Source of the DNA: Mesorhizobium sp.
GTDB lineage: Bacteria; Pseudomonadota; Alphaproteobacteria; Rhizobiales; Rhizobiaceae
DNA: 64,000 bases
NCBI GenBank assembly: GCA_004020645.1
Contig: SAQL01000015.1
Location: 93,632 to 157,631 of the forward strand
Direction of reading: 5' to 3'
Each line of letters starts with the position of its first letter. Position 1 is the first letter of the stretch. The notes under the pieces are model-generated. The model was not told the origin of the DNA. It saw only the letters and a list, made by a program, of their open reading frames with translations, and did not search any database. Below, piece by piece: positions 46,319 through 58,411 of the stretch. The position numbers were made by a program, and so were the translations under genes.

Positions 46319-47758
46319 CTAGAAAACGCCGCCGATCCCAATGCCGCCGCTGATGTCGGGCGGAGGTGCAACCGGGCGCGAGGATTGCTGCTGCGATCTT
46401 GCGGCTTTTCGGTTGCCCGCCCCCTTGCGCGCCGGAGCCGCCTCTGATGCCACCTTCGCCGGCTTGATCTTCCGCACGACCACCGGATCCTTGCAAACCC
46501 GCCCGGAGTGCAGGAACAGGTCACTCAGGAGTTCAACCGTAGGCTCGGTCGCGGATGCGGTTCTCGCGGTGTTTTTGTAGTAGTTGGTGAGCGCGCGCAC
46601 GGAGCCCTTGCCCCAACTTCCGTCCACTGTCATTCGATAGCAGCCCAAACGTCGCAATTCGGTCTGGATACTGCGCGCGAGATCGGTCGCTTTTTGGGAA
46701 TCCGTTTCAGTTGCCGAAGTACCGACGATCAGCGCTTCAAGTCCGGAGACGATGCTCTGCTTGGCCCCCTCAAGGCTGGCGACCTGCGTGCCGGCGGGCT
46801 TGGCCGCAGCGTTGGGTAAGGGCGAAACCTCGACCGAACGCAATGTCTGGCCAACGATCAGCACGGCCGTCTGCAGGTCGTTGGAAGCGAGCTCGACCTT
46901 CAACCTCTCCTTGGCGGCAGGATCGGCCAGGATGCGCGACAGGCTGGCGCTGAGCTGGGCCGGGTCGAGCACTTGCTGCTCGGTGAAGTAAAACTGCTCG
47001 CGAAGGTTCGACTGATCCCACGGAACCTGACGCCCGATGGTGATTGCCTCGGTCTCGTTGCGCACCCGGATCATCATATCCGAAATGCTGAGCCCGGGAA
47101 TCTCGACGTTCTTCAACAATGCCGTGGTGAAGGGGCTGTTGTCGCCCGAGCCGTCGACAGCAACGTTGCCAGGCTGTGTTGCAAAGGCAATGAACGTGTT
47201 TTCACCGACTTCGATCTGCGCGAGGCCGTCCATGGCGCTGGGGCCTTTGCCCATCGGGTTGTTACGACAGGCATCAAGAAACACGAAGGTCTGCCTTTCA
47301 CGGCTGGCAAATCTCGAAATCACATCGTTGAGCTTGACCGCGCTCCCGATCAACTCCTGCAGGTTCTTGGCGTTGGGCGTATCGACCGGCAGTAGATAGT
47401 TCTCGCCCCCGAGTTGCACGCCGTGGCCAGCGTAGAAGATGAGGACAGCACTGGCGCCTGCCAACTTGCCCTCGGTTTGTTCGAAAAGCTTGGTGAACCC
47501 GTCGGACGACAGGTTGGTTGCCGTTAGCACATCGAATTTCAGCCTCTTCAGGCTTTCAGACAATCTGGCGGCGTCGTTTGCAGCATTGGCCAGATGCGGG
47601 AGATGGGCGCTCCGGTAGTCGGAGTTGCCGATGACGATCGCGAGCCGCTTGCCTGGCTGTGGCGACTGGCCTTCCTCGACTGCGGCTCGAACGCCGAGGG
47701 ATCCGAAAAGGGAAACCAGCAGGACCACAGCAATGCGCAGGAGGAGACGGTAGCTCAT
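46319..47758 (-). CDS. Secreted caspase-like (C14) protease
   Basis: A 479-residue exported protein: signal peptide (LLLRIAVVLLVSLFGSLGVR, cleavage near ALA/RAA), then a caspase/metacaspase-type p20 domain. The His-Cys dyad is present as YAGHGVQLGG (His 112) and FVFLDACRNNPMG (Cys 164). The C-terminal region has LRRLGCYRMTVDGSWGKGSV, a peptidoglycan-binding-like segment, and a basic Pro/Gly tail (VAPPPDISGGIGIGGVF). Rhizobial homologues of this layout are common and their substrates unknown. It is divergent from the outer-membrane protein gene at 48175. Confidence 0.88.
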   Translation of the reverse strand: MSYRLLLRIAVVLLVSLFGSLGVRAAVEEGQSPQPGKRLAIVIGNSDYRSAHLPHLANAANDAARLSESLKRLKFDVLTATNLSSDGFTKLFEQTEGKLAGASAVLIFYAGHGVQLGGENYLLPVDTPNAKNLQELIGSAVKLNDVISRFASRERQTFVFLDACRNNPMGKGPSAMDGLAQIEVGENTFIAFATQPGNVAVDGSGDNSPFTTALLKNVEIPGLSISDMMIRVRNETEAITIGRQVPWDQSNLREQFYFTEQQVLDPAQLSASLSRILADPAAKERLKVELASNDLQTAVLIVGQTLRSVEVSPLPNAAAKPAGTQVASLEGAKQSIVSGLEALIVGTSATETDSQKATDLARSIQTELRRLGCYRMTVDGSWGKGSVRALTNYYKNTARTASATEPTVELLSDLFLHSGRVCKDPVVVRKIKPAKVASEAAPARKGAGNRKAARSQQQSSRPVAPPPDISGGIGIGGVF

Positions 47759-48174
47759 GGCAAGGGCTCGTTTCGGCGCGTGACATTTTCAAGTCGCCGA
47801 AGTGTCCGCCCAACTGACGCCGCTCCGCTCATGCGCCGGAACTCGTTTCTCCGAAGACCATCGCAATTTTTACACCAGAACCCATGTCAAAGAAAGCGTA
47901 AGGGCGCGACCTGCCTTTGATCAGGCCGAGCTCGGTTTCCCTGGAGATGCCGTGGGATTCAGCCGGACGGTAGCCGCCGCAGCCAGTTCGGTCCGCCGGA
48001 AGCGGTCCACTCGAAGTCATATCCACGCCAGAGATAATTTGTTATGCTCCTACCGACGCTGGCTTAGTGTTGCACCCGCATCTACTGTAGTCAGTGATGT
48101 TTTTCATAGTTCAACTGCGCATTGCATGTCCTGATATTTAAGCCAGACGACAAAAGTAGCAGGGGAAGGGGACA
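47759..48174. other. Divergent promoter region
   Basis: About 416 bases between the caspase-like gene (minus) and the outer-membrane protein gene (plus). It must hold both promoters. I see no clear -35/-10 pair, palindrome or small RNA. GGGAAGGGG stands before ATG 48175. Confidence 0.4.
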
Positions 48175-49254
48175 ATGAAAGGCAAGAGTTGGCGTTTGCG
48201 CCTGTGCGCGAGCTCGATTTCGATTGGCGTTGCGTTGGTTTTCCTGCCTTCGAAGGCAAGCGCCTGTATCGAAGTCGAAAGTGAAGGCCCCCCTCTGGTG
48301 ACGGACTGCTACGTCGGCGTGACCGTCAATAGCGCGATTGTCGACACGTCCCTGGATGCGCTTCTCAAATTGTCCGACGACATCATCCAGGCGGATGTCG
48401 GCCCCGCAAACGCGGCTCCGCCGGCCCAGTCTTCACCGTTCGGCGTGTTCGCTTCCGGCCAGTTGGCCCACACGGAGCATGACGGCTTCACCGTTTCGGA
48501 CGATTTGGACGTCTTTGACGGACCGAGCTTCGATGTCGATGAATTCTCCGCTGCCGTCAGTGTCGACTTCAATGCGGCAAAGCATTTCGGATTCGACAGC
48601 GAGCACGGATTGAACCTGGGGCTGTTCGGCGGTTATGCCTCGGCTGACGTCAATGTCGACGTTTTCGGTGTCGGTGACGCGACCAACAGAAGCGGCATGT
48701 TCGGCGGCTATGGCCTTTATCGTAAAGGCACCAGCTATGCTCTTGTGGCCGCCTCGGCGTTCCTGGGCAACACGGACGTCAAGGAAAATGACGGCAGCTA
48801 CGACACGCAAGGCTACGCGATAACAGGATCGATCGGCCGCATCTTCAACTTGACCGATCGAGTGCGTTTCGATCTTCGTGGCGGGCTGCTGGGCGTTACC
48901 TTTACCGGCGACGCATACACGGACGACGCCGGCACTGAATTTGGAAAGAGCCGTTTATCGTTTGGCGCGATCAAGTTCGACCCCGGGGTTTACGCGGATT
49001 ACCAGCTCGGAAACGGCATGGTCATCAGCCCTTATGCGCGCGCGGATCTGCAGCAGCGTTTCGGCTATTCGAACACGGCAAGGGTTTCTGGTCTGAAGAG
49101 CAATTTTGAGGATGCGGACTTCTCGGTGGCGCTGTCCTCCGGCTTCAATCTGAAGATGTCTTCATCGACAACCGTCAGCACTGAAATTCGCGGCAAATGG
49201 TCCGAGGACAGTTCAACCGTCAGCGGCAAGCTGGGCCTCAAGATCGCGTTCTAA
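48175..49254 (+). CDS. Outer-membrane autotransporter-type beta-barrel protein
   Basis: A 359-residue protein with signal peptide (SISIGVALVFLPSKASA) and a Cys pair just after it. The C-terminal ~250 residues alternate hydrophobic and polar residues in short strands (GLNLGLFGGYASADVNVDVF, YALVAASAFLGNTDVK, RVRFDLRGGLLGVTF, SPYARADLQQRFGY) and end in KLGLKIAF, with the terminal Phe typical of BAM substrates. There is no long passenger domain, so it may be a stand-alone porin-like barrel. GGGAAGGGG precedes the ATG. Its stop overlaps the yaiI stop by four bases, convergently. Confidence 0.82.
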   Translation: MKGKSWRLRLCASSISIGVALVFLPSKASACIEVESEGPPLVTDCYVGVTVNSAIVDTSLDALLKLSDDIIQADVGPANAAPPAQSSPFGVFASGQLAHTEHDGFTVSDDLDVFDGPSFDVDEFSAAVSVDFNAAKHFGFDSEHGLNLGLFGGYASADVNVDVFGVGDATNRSGMFGGYGLYRKGTSYALVAASAFLGNTDVKENDGSYDTQGYAITGSIGRIFNLTDRVRFDLRGGLLGVTFTGDAYTDDAGTEFGKSRLSFGAIKFDPGVYADYQLGNGMVISPYARADLQQRFGYSNTARVSGLKSNFEDADFSVALSSGFNLKMSSSTTVSTEIRGKWSEDSSTVSGKLGLKIAF

Positions 49255-49718
49255 TCCGGTGCGGCGGATTTCAACGCACGCCGCACGATGCGGTCGAGCT
49301 CGCCGAGAAAACGCGAGCGGTCCTGCGGCGCGAAGTTGGCGTTGTAGCCCTTGCTTTCGCCGGTCTCGCGCAGATGCTGCTTGAGGTCGCGCATCGCCAC
49401 CGCCATGCCGATCGTTTCCGGCGTGAACGGGCGCCCGGTCGGCCCAAGCACATGGGCGCCGAGCGCCACCGTGCGGGCGGCAAGCGGGATGTCTGATGTC
49501 ACGACGATGTCGTTGAGCCTGGCATTGTCGACGATCCAGTCGTCCGCCGCGTCGGCGCCCTTGGAGACGACAACGTTGCGGATCATCGGATCGCGCGACG
49601 GGCGCAGGCCGCCATTGGAGACGAAGGTGACGACGACGCCATGGCGCTCGGCGACTTTCTCGACTTCGGCCTTTACCGGGCAGGCATCGGCGTCGACGTA
49701 GATGGCAGGTGCGGGCAT
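49251..49718 (-). CDS. YaiI/YqxD family (DUF188) protein
   Basis: A 155-residue protein of the YaiI/YqxD family with a PIN-like fold, hence possibly a nuclease, although activity is not established. It starts MPAPAIYVDADACPVKAEVE, which contains the conserved D-A-D-A-C-P motif, and has VVTSDIPLAARTVALGAHVL and NANFAPQDRSRFLGELDRI. The start is ATG 49718; the frame allows a second ATG four codons upstream. It is convergent with the barrel gene and overlaps its last four bases. Confidence 0.88.
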   Translation of the reverse strand: MPAPAIYVDADACPVKAEVEKVAERHGVVVTFVSNGGLRPSRDPMIRNVVVSKGADAADDWIVDNARLNDIVVTSDIPLAARTVALGAHVLGPTGRPFTPETIGMAVAMRDLKQHLRETGESKGYNANFAPQDRSRFLGELDRIVRRALKSAAPD

Positions 49719-49790
49719 GGTTGGTTCCAACGCGTATGAAGCCGGGCGATTTCGCCAGGCTCTGTCGATGATTTCGAGCGGTCAAAGGTC

Positions 49791-50012
49791 GGCGCTGCCC
49801 CTCATCCGCCTGCCGGCACCTTCTCCCCGTATAGTGACGGGGCGAAGGGGCTCGCCGCAACCTCGGCACGCTTTCTGAAACGCTGGAGATTGGCGAAATC
49901 CCTTTGCGAAGGCGTCTTTCTCCCCGTCACTATACGGCGAGAAATGCCCGGTCCACCCTCCGCAGCTGCAGCGCAGCTGCTGCGGAGGACGGGCAGGGCA
50001 ATGAGGGGCAGC
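49791..50012. repeat. Long palindromic intergenic repeat (TTCTCCCCGTATAGTGACGG family)
   Basis: Left arm from 49791 (GCTGCCCCTCATCCGCCTGC, then TTCTCCCCGTATAGTGACGG). The reverse complement arm contains CCCCGTCACTATACGGCGAG (~49922-49941) and, at the far end, GGGCAGGGCAATGAGGGGCA (~49991-50010). A smaller inner hairpin lies at about 49960-49990 (CGCAGCTGCAGCGCAGCTGC). A partial copy is at 53531. The element fills the gap between yaiI and the formaldehyde dehydrogenase. Confidence 0.8.
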
Positions 50013-50076
50013 GCAAACCTGAAGCGGTTACCTTGCTTCTTCGCGGCCACGTCGCGATATCAGCGGCTGGTGGTTC

Positions 50077-51204
<1,128 letters not shown>

Positions 51205-51405
51205 CGGGAACCTCCTCTCAGGGCAAATCTGCAATCGGGGCGGAGCATTAGCGTATCTGCAGGTTCTGGACTATGGGACGAATTGACAGTTCGTAACCGG
51301 GTTTTGGTCGGCGCCAGCTGACTTGCGCCTGGGATATGCGCCAACTTGCCTTGACCGGCCGGGCGAAGCCCATAAAAGAAAGGCAGCCGAGGGAACGCAA
51401 CCCGC

Positions 51406-53418
<2,013 letters not shown>

Positions 53419-53425
53419 GGCTGAA

Positions 53426-53455
53426 AACAAAAAAACCGCCTCGGCGGCGGGTCGT
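53426..53455 (-). terminator. Terminator-like hairpin after pccA
   Basis: A short stem CCGCC / GGCGG around TC (53436-53447) with seven A residues on its left. In plus orientation the T-run is missing; in minus orientation it reads as stem plus TTTTTTT. No minus-strand transcript would be expected to end here, so the function is uncertain. Confidence 0.3.
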
Positions 53456-53530
53456 TGGCGCAACATAATGGCTGTCACTTGTCAAGTTGAACCACTGGCA
53501 GCTAAAAGGGAATCGCCTTGGGTTTGCTGC

Positions 53531-53577
53531 CCATCATTGCCCTGCCGGGCATTTCTCCCCGTATAGGGACGGGTCGA
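53531..53577. repeat. Partial copy of the TTCTCCCCGTATAG repeat
   Basis: CCATCATTGCCCTGCCGGGC followed by ATTTCTCCCCGTATAGGGAC, matching one arm of the element at 49791-50012. It lies about 85 bases before dnaE. Confidence 0.65.
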
Positions 53578-53662
53578 ACGCCCGCTCTCGCTGGACTCGC
53601 ATCATCCGGTGCCGGACAATACATCTTCATCGACTGAGTCCTTCAAGCGGCGCTAAAAAACC

Positions 53663-56600
53663 ATGGCGAATGAGACACTTCCACGCGACCCCTTGCGACG
53701 TGAGGCCTTTGTAAAGGCGTCGCGGCCGGAACTGCCGGCGCGCCCATTTATCCATCTGCGCGTGCATTCGGCCTATTCGCTGCTCGAAGGCGCTTTGCAG
53801 CTCAGCACGGTTGTCAGCCATGCGGTGAGGGATGACGCCCCGGCCATCGCCGTCACCGACACCAACAATCTGTTCGGCGCGCTCGAATTTGCGCAAAAGG
53901 CGGTGAAGGAGGGCATCCAGCCGATCATCGGCTGCCAGACCGCTCTCGCTTTTTCCGGCGAAGCCAGCGACAGCCAGCGCGACCGCAGGCGGCAAGGCCC
54001 GGAGGTGCGGCCGGTGGTTTTGATCGCGGCGACCGAGGCCGGCTACAGCAATCTGGTCAGGCTGGTCAGCCGGGTCTATTTGGAAACGCCGCCCGGCGAG
54101 GCCGTGCATTTGACGACCGAGATGCTGCAAGGCCATTGCGACGGCCTGATCTGCCTCAGCGGCGGGCCGCGCGGCCCGATCGGCAATGCCTTGAAGGAGG
54201 ATCGCCGCGATCTCGCCGAGACGCGGCTTTTGGCGCTCAAGACGCTGTTCGGCGACCGGCTCTATGTCGAGCTCGAGCGGGTTTCCGGTTATGACCGGGC
54301 CATTGAGAAATCGTCAGTCGATCTCGCCTATACCAACGACTTGCCGCTGGTCGCCACCAACGAGGCGTTTTTCTCCTCGCGCGACGACTATGAGGCTCAT
54401 GACGCGCTGATCGCCATCGCCGAAGGTTCGGTCGTCGCCGTCGACAATCGCCGCCGCCTGTCGCCCGACAATTTTCTGAGAAGTCAGGCTGACATGGCGA
54501 GGCTGTTCGCCGATCTGCCGGAAGCGATCGACAACACCGTCGAGATCGCGCTGCGCTGCTCCTACTATCCCAAGACCCGCAACCCGATCCTGCCGCGCTT
54601 TGCCGGCGGCGATGTCGCCGACGCCGAAGCGGCGGTGAAGGCGGAGGCGCAGGAGCTTGCCAGACAGGCGCATGAAGGGCTGGAGGCGCGGATCGCCGCG
54701 CACGGCCTGGCCCCTGGCTACACGGCCGAACAATACCGCGAACGGTTGGAATTCGAGCTCGGCATCATTGAGAAGATGAAGTTCCCCGGCTATTTCCTGA
54801 TCGTTGCCGACTTCATCAAATGGGCGAAGGCGCAAGGCATTCCGGTCGGGCCGGGCCGCGGTTCGGGCGCCGGCTCGCTGGTCGCGTATTCGACGACCAT
54901 CACCGATATCGATCCGCTGCGCTTCTCGCTGCTGTTCGAGCGCTTCCTCAATCCCGACCGCGTGTCGATGCCCGACTTCGACATCGATTTCTGCCAGGAC
55001 CGGCGCGAGGAGGTCATCCGCTACGTCCAGCAGAAATACGGCCGCGACCAGGTCGGCCAGATCATCACCTTCGGCACGCTGCAGGCCCGCGCGGTGCTGC
55101 GCGATGTCGGCCGCGTACTGCAGATGCCCTATGGCCAGGTCGACAAGCTCTCCAAGATGGTGCCGTCGAACCCGGCCAATCCGGTCAAGCTCGCCGACGC
55201 CATCGCCAACGAGCCGCGCTTTGCCGAAGAGGCCGAGCGCGAGCCGATCGTCCAGACGCTGCTCGACATGGCGCAGAAGCTGGAAGGGCTCTACCGCCAC
55301 GCCTCGACGCACGCCGCCGGCATCGTCATCGGCGACCGGCCGCTGTGGGAGCTGGTGCCGATGTACCGCGACCCGCGCTCCGACATGCCGGTCACCCAGT
55401 TCAACATGAAGTATGTCGAGCAGGCCGGGCTGGTGAAGTTCGACTTCCTCGGCCTGAAGACGCTGACAGTGCTGGAGACCGCGGTCAAGCTGATCCGCCG
55501 CCGCGGCATCGAGATCGATCTCGCCCACATTCCGCTCGACGATCCTGACACCTACGCCATGCTGTCACGGGGCGAGGTGGTCGGCGTGTTCCAGGTGGAA
55601 AGTGCCGGCATGCGTAAGGCGCTGATCGGCATGCGGCCCGACTGCATTGAGGACATCATCGCGCTGGTCGCGCTTTACCGGCCGGGACCGATGGAGAACA
55701 TCCCGACCTACAACGCCAGAAAGCATGGCGAGGAGGAGATGGCGTCGATCCACCCGAAGATCGACCATCTGGTGAAGGAGACGCAAGGCGTCATCGTCTA
55801 CCAGGAACAGGTGATGCAGATCGCGCAGGAGCTTGCCGGCTATTCGCTCGGCGAAGCCGATCTGCTGCGCCGCGCCATGGGCAAGAAGATCCGCGCCGAG
55901 ATGGACAAGCAGCGCGAACGCTTCGTTTCGGGCGCGGTCGAACGTGGCGTCGGCAAGCCGCAAGCCGACTTCATTTTCGACCTGCTGGCGAAGTTCGCCG
56001 ACTACGGTTTCAACAAGTCGCATGCCGCCGCCTATGCAGTCGTCTCCTACCAGACCGCCTTTCTGAAGGCGCACTACCCGGTCGAGTTCCTGGCCGCGTC
56101 GATGACGCTCGACATGGGCAACACCGACAAGCTCGCCGATTTCCGCCAGGATGCGCTGCGCCTCGGCATCGATGTCGTGGCGCCGTCGGTAATGACCAGC
56201 TTCCGCGCCTTCGAGGTTGGCGAGAACCGAATCTTCTATTCGCTGGCCGCGCTCAAGGGCGTCGGCGACGCGGCGGTCGAGCACATCGTCGCCATGCGCG
56301 GCGTAAAACCGTTCAAGAGCCTCGCCGATTTCTGCGAAAGGGTCGATCCGAAGATCGTCGGCAAGCGGGTCTTCGAAAGCCTGATCATGGCCGGCGCGCT
56401 CGACTGCTTCGGCCACGACCGTGCCGCGATGATGGCGGGCGTCGAGCGGATGATGGGGCTGGCGTCGCTGGCGCAGCAGAATGCAATGTCGGGCCAGCAC
56501 GACATTTTCGGCGCCTCGCTCGGCGCGCAGTCACAGGCGCTCAACCTGCCGGCGACCGATCCGTGGCTTGCCGCCGACCGCCTGCACCGCGAATTCCAGG

Positions 56601-57190
56601 TGGTCGGCTTCTATCTCTCGGCGCACCCGCTGGACGAATACAAGGCGGCGCTGCAGAAGATGCGGGTCCAGACTTGGGCCGAGTTCTCGGCCGCCGTCAA
56701 GCGCGGTGCTGCCGCCGGGCGGCTTGCCGGCACCGTCACCACCAAGCAGGAGCGCAAGACGCGGACCGGCAACAAGATGGGCGTCGTCCAGTTCTCCGAC
56801 ACGTCGGGCCAGTATGAGGCGGTGCTGTTTTCCGAAGGGTTGGCGCAGTATCGCGACCTGCTCGAGCCCGGCCGTTCGGTGGTGATCACCGTTTCGGCCG
56901 AGGACAGGCCCGAGGGCGTCAATCTGCGCATCCAGACCGTGCAGTCACTGGAGGACGAGGCAAGCCGAATCCAGAAGGCCTTGCGCATCTTTGTCAGGGA
57001 TGACCGACCGGCGTCGGCGATTCAATCGCAGCTTACCCAGCGCGGCGACAGTCAGGTGAGCATTATCGTCATCAAGGATGAGGCGCAGGGTGAGGTCGAG
57101 ATCGAACTACCCAACCGTTACCGTGTCTCGCCACAGATCGCGTCGGCCATGCGGGCGGTGCCGGGCGTGGTGGAAGTGGAGCTGGTGTGA
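53663..57190 (+). CDS. dnaE: DNA polymerase III alpha subunit
   Basis: Catalytic subunit of the replicative polymerase. The 1,175-residue product has an N-terminal PHP domain (PFIHLRVHSAYSLLEGALQL), the polymerase core with catalytic Asp residues in SMPDFDIDFCQDRREEVIR, the KKIRAEMDKQRERFVSGA region, a helix-hairpin-helix/beta-clamp region and a C-terminal OB domain (GRLAGTVTTKQERKTRTGNK). Length fits DnaE1 (~1,160). It has no ImuB/ImuA-type mutasome neighbours, so it is the housekeeping copy and not DnaE2. The start MANETLPRDPLRREAFVK is accepted as given. Confidence 0.95.
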   Translation: MANETLPRDPLRREAFVKASRPELPARPFIHLRVHSAYSLLEGALQLSTVVSHAVRDDAPAIAVTDTNNLFGALEFAQKAVKEGIQPIIGCQTALAFSGEASDSQRDRRRQGPEVRPVVLIAATEAGYSNLVRLVSRVYLETPPGEAVHLTTEMLQGHCDGLICLSGGPRGPIGNALKEDRRDLAETRLLALKTLFGDRLYVELERVSGYDRAIEKSSVDLAYTNDLPLVATNEAFFSSRDDYEAHDALIAIAEGSVVAVDNRRRLSPDNFLRSQADMARLFADLPEAIDNTVEIALRCSYYPKTRNPILPRFAGGDVADAEAAVKAEAQELARQAHEGLEARIAAHGLAPGYTAEQYRERLEFELGIIEKMKFPGYFLIVADFIKWAKAQGIPVGPGRGSGAGSLVAYSTTITDIDPLRFSLLFERFLNPDRVSMPDFDIDFCQDRREEVIRYVQQKYGRDQVGQIITFGTLQARAVLRDVGRVLQMPYGQVDKLSKMVPSNPANPVKLADAIANEPRFAEEAEREPIVQTLLDMAQKLEGLYRHASTHAAGIVIGDRPLWELVPMYRDPRSDMPVTQFNMKYVEQAGLVKFDFLGLKTLTVLETAVKLIRRRGIEIDLAHIPLDDPDTYAMLSRGEVVGVFQVESAGMRKALIGMRPDCIEDIIALVALYRPGPMENIPTYNARKHGEEEMASIHPKIDHLVKETQGVIVYQEQVMQIAQELAGYSLGEADLLRRAMGKKIRAEMDKQRERFVSGAVERGVGKPQADFIFDLLAKFADYGFNKSHAAAYAVVSYQTAFLKAHYPVEFLAASMTLDMGNTDKLADFRQDALRLGIDVVAPSVMTSFRAFEVGENRIFYSLAALKGVGDAAVEHIVAMRGVKPFKSLADFCERVDPKIVGKRVFESLIMAGALDCFGHDRAAMMAGVERMMGLASLAQQNAMSGQHDIFGASLGAQSQALNLPATDPWLAADRLHREFQVVGFYLSAHPLDEYKAALQKMRVQTWAEFSAAVKRGAAAGRLAGTVTTKQERKTRTGNKMGVVQFSDTSGQYEAVLFSEGLAQYRDLLEPGRSVVITVSAEDRPEGVNLRIQTVQSLEDEASRIQKALRIFVRDDRPASAIQSQLTQRGDSQVSIIVIKDEAQGEVEIELPNRYRVSPQIASAMRAVPGVVEVELV

Positions 57191-57297
57191 GCTAACGACC
57201 GTAGTCCGCCAGCTAGCGTCGGCATTGCCCGGTGGCGATGCCGCTGGTATTGTGAGCTCGGCGGCCCGGGTCTTTCGGCGGCCGGGGGGAGTGCGTC

Positions 57298-58308
57298 ATG
57301 GACGAGCGGACAGCCGCTGCCGAACTCCAGAAGCTGGTCAATGGCTTCCAGGTGTCTCAGGCGATATGCGTCGCCGCCACGCTGGGCATCGCAGACCATC
57401 TCAAGGACTGCAAACGCACCAGCGGCGAACTTGCCGCGTTGACCAATACTCATCCGCAGGCACTCTACCGCCTGCTGCGCGCCCTTGCGTCGGTCGGCGT
57501 GTTCCATGAAGCGGAAGACCGGTCCTTCTCGCTGACCCCGGTTGGCGGCGCGTTGCGATCCGACGTTCAGCATTCGGTCGCGCCGTGGGCGATTCTGGCC
57601 GGACGGCCGTATTTCCGTCAGGCCTGGAGCGATCTGCTGCACAGTGTCAGTACCGGCGAAAACGCCTTTCGCCACACTTATGGCAAGGGCGTTTGGGAAT
57701 TCCGGGCGGAGCATCCGGAAGAGTCTGTCATCTTCGACCGGGCGATGACGGCCATGTCGCGTGGCGTCGCCGCCGCGGTGATCGCGGCCTATGACTTTCG
57801 GCCGTTCTCTGTCGTTATGGATGTCGCGGGCGGGCAGGGCGCGCTGCTTGCCGAAATCCTCCGCCGCAATCCCGGCCAGCGCGGCATTCTTTTCGATCAG
57901 CCGCAGGTCGTGGCGAAGGCCGGCCCGGTCTTTGACGCCGCGGGCGTATCCGATCGATGCGACATCGTCGCCGGCGATTTCTTCGTCTCGGTGCCCGAGG
58001 GCGCCGATGCGATTGTGCTTAAATGGATCCTGCATGACTGGGACGACGACACAAACATCCGGATCCTGAAAACCTGCCGCCGGGCGATTCGCCCAGAAGG
58101 CAAACTGCTGGTGCTCGAGAGCATTCTGGCGCCGCCCAACGAAGGCGCCAGCGCAAAATTCGGCGATCTGAACATGCTGGTCATGCCGGGCGGGCAGGAG
58201 CGCACGGCGGAAGAATTCAGGTCGCTGCTTGCGGCGTCGGATTTCCAGGTGGCGAATATTGTTGAAGCCGGACCTCGCATCAGCGTCATCGAGGCGGAAC
58301 CGGTCTGA
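57298..58308 (+). CDS. SAM-dependent O-methyltransferase (hydroxyneurosporene/ASMT-like)
   Basis: A 336-residue methyltransferase of the plant-type O-methyltransferase family. The N-terminal winged-helix dimerisation domain (QAICVAATLGIADHLKDCKR, ELAALTNTHPQALYRLLRAL) is followed by the SAM-binding Rossmann fold (VVMDVAGGQGALLAEILRR) and the catalytic His segment VLKWILHDWDDDTNIRILK. Relatives include carotenoid CrtF and acetylserotonin O-methyltransferase, but no biosynthetic cluster is adjacent, so the acceptor is unknown. GGGGGGAG lies before ATG 57298. Confidence 0.88.
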   Translation: MDERTAAAELQKLVNGFQVSQAICVAATLGIADHLKDCKRTSGELAALTNTHPQALYRLLRALASVGVFHEAEDRSFSLTPVGGALRSDVQHSVAPWAILAGRPYFRQAWSDLLHSVSTGENAFRHTYGKGVWEFRAEHPEESVIFDRAMTAMSRGVAAAVIAAYDFRPFSVVMDVAGGQGALLAEILRRNPGQRGILFDQPQVVAKAGPVFDAAGVSDRCDIVAGDFFVSVPEGADAIVLKWILHDWDDDTNIRILKTCRRAIRPEGKLLVLESILAPPNEGASAKFGDLNMLVMPGGQERTAEEFRSLLAASDFQVANIVEAGPRISVIEAEPV

Positions 58309-58411
58309 TTGCTTTCCGGGTCTGGAACTCTCCGGATGTTCTCAGGCCACAGCGGCTTCCCTCTGCTCTGCCCACTGGACGGCTGTCGCAGCGAAGGCTA
58401 TCGCAGTTGTC

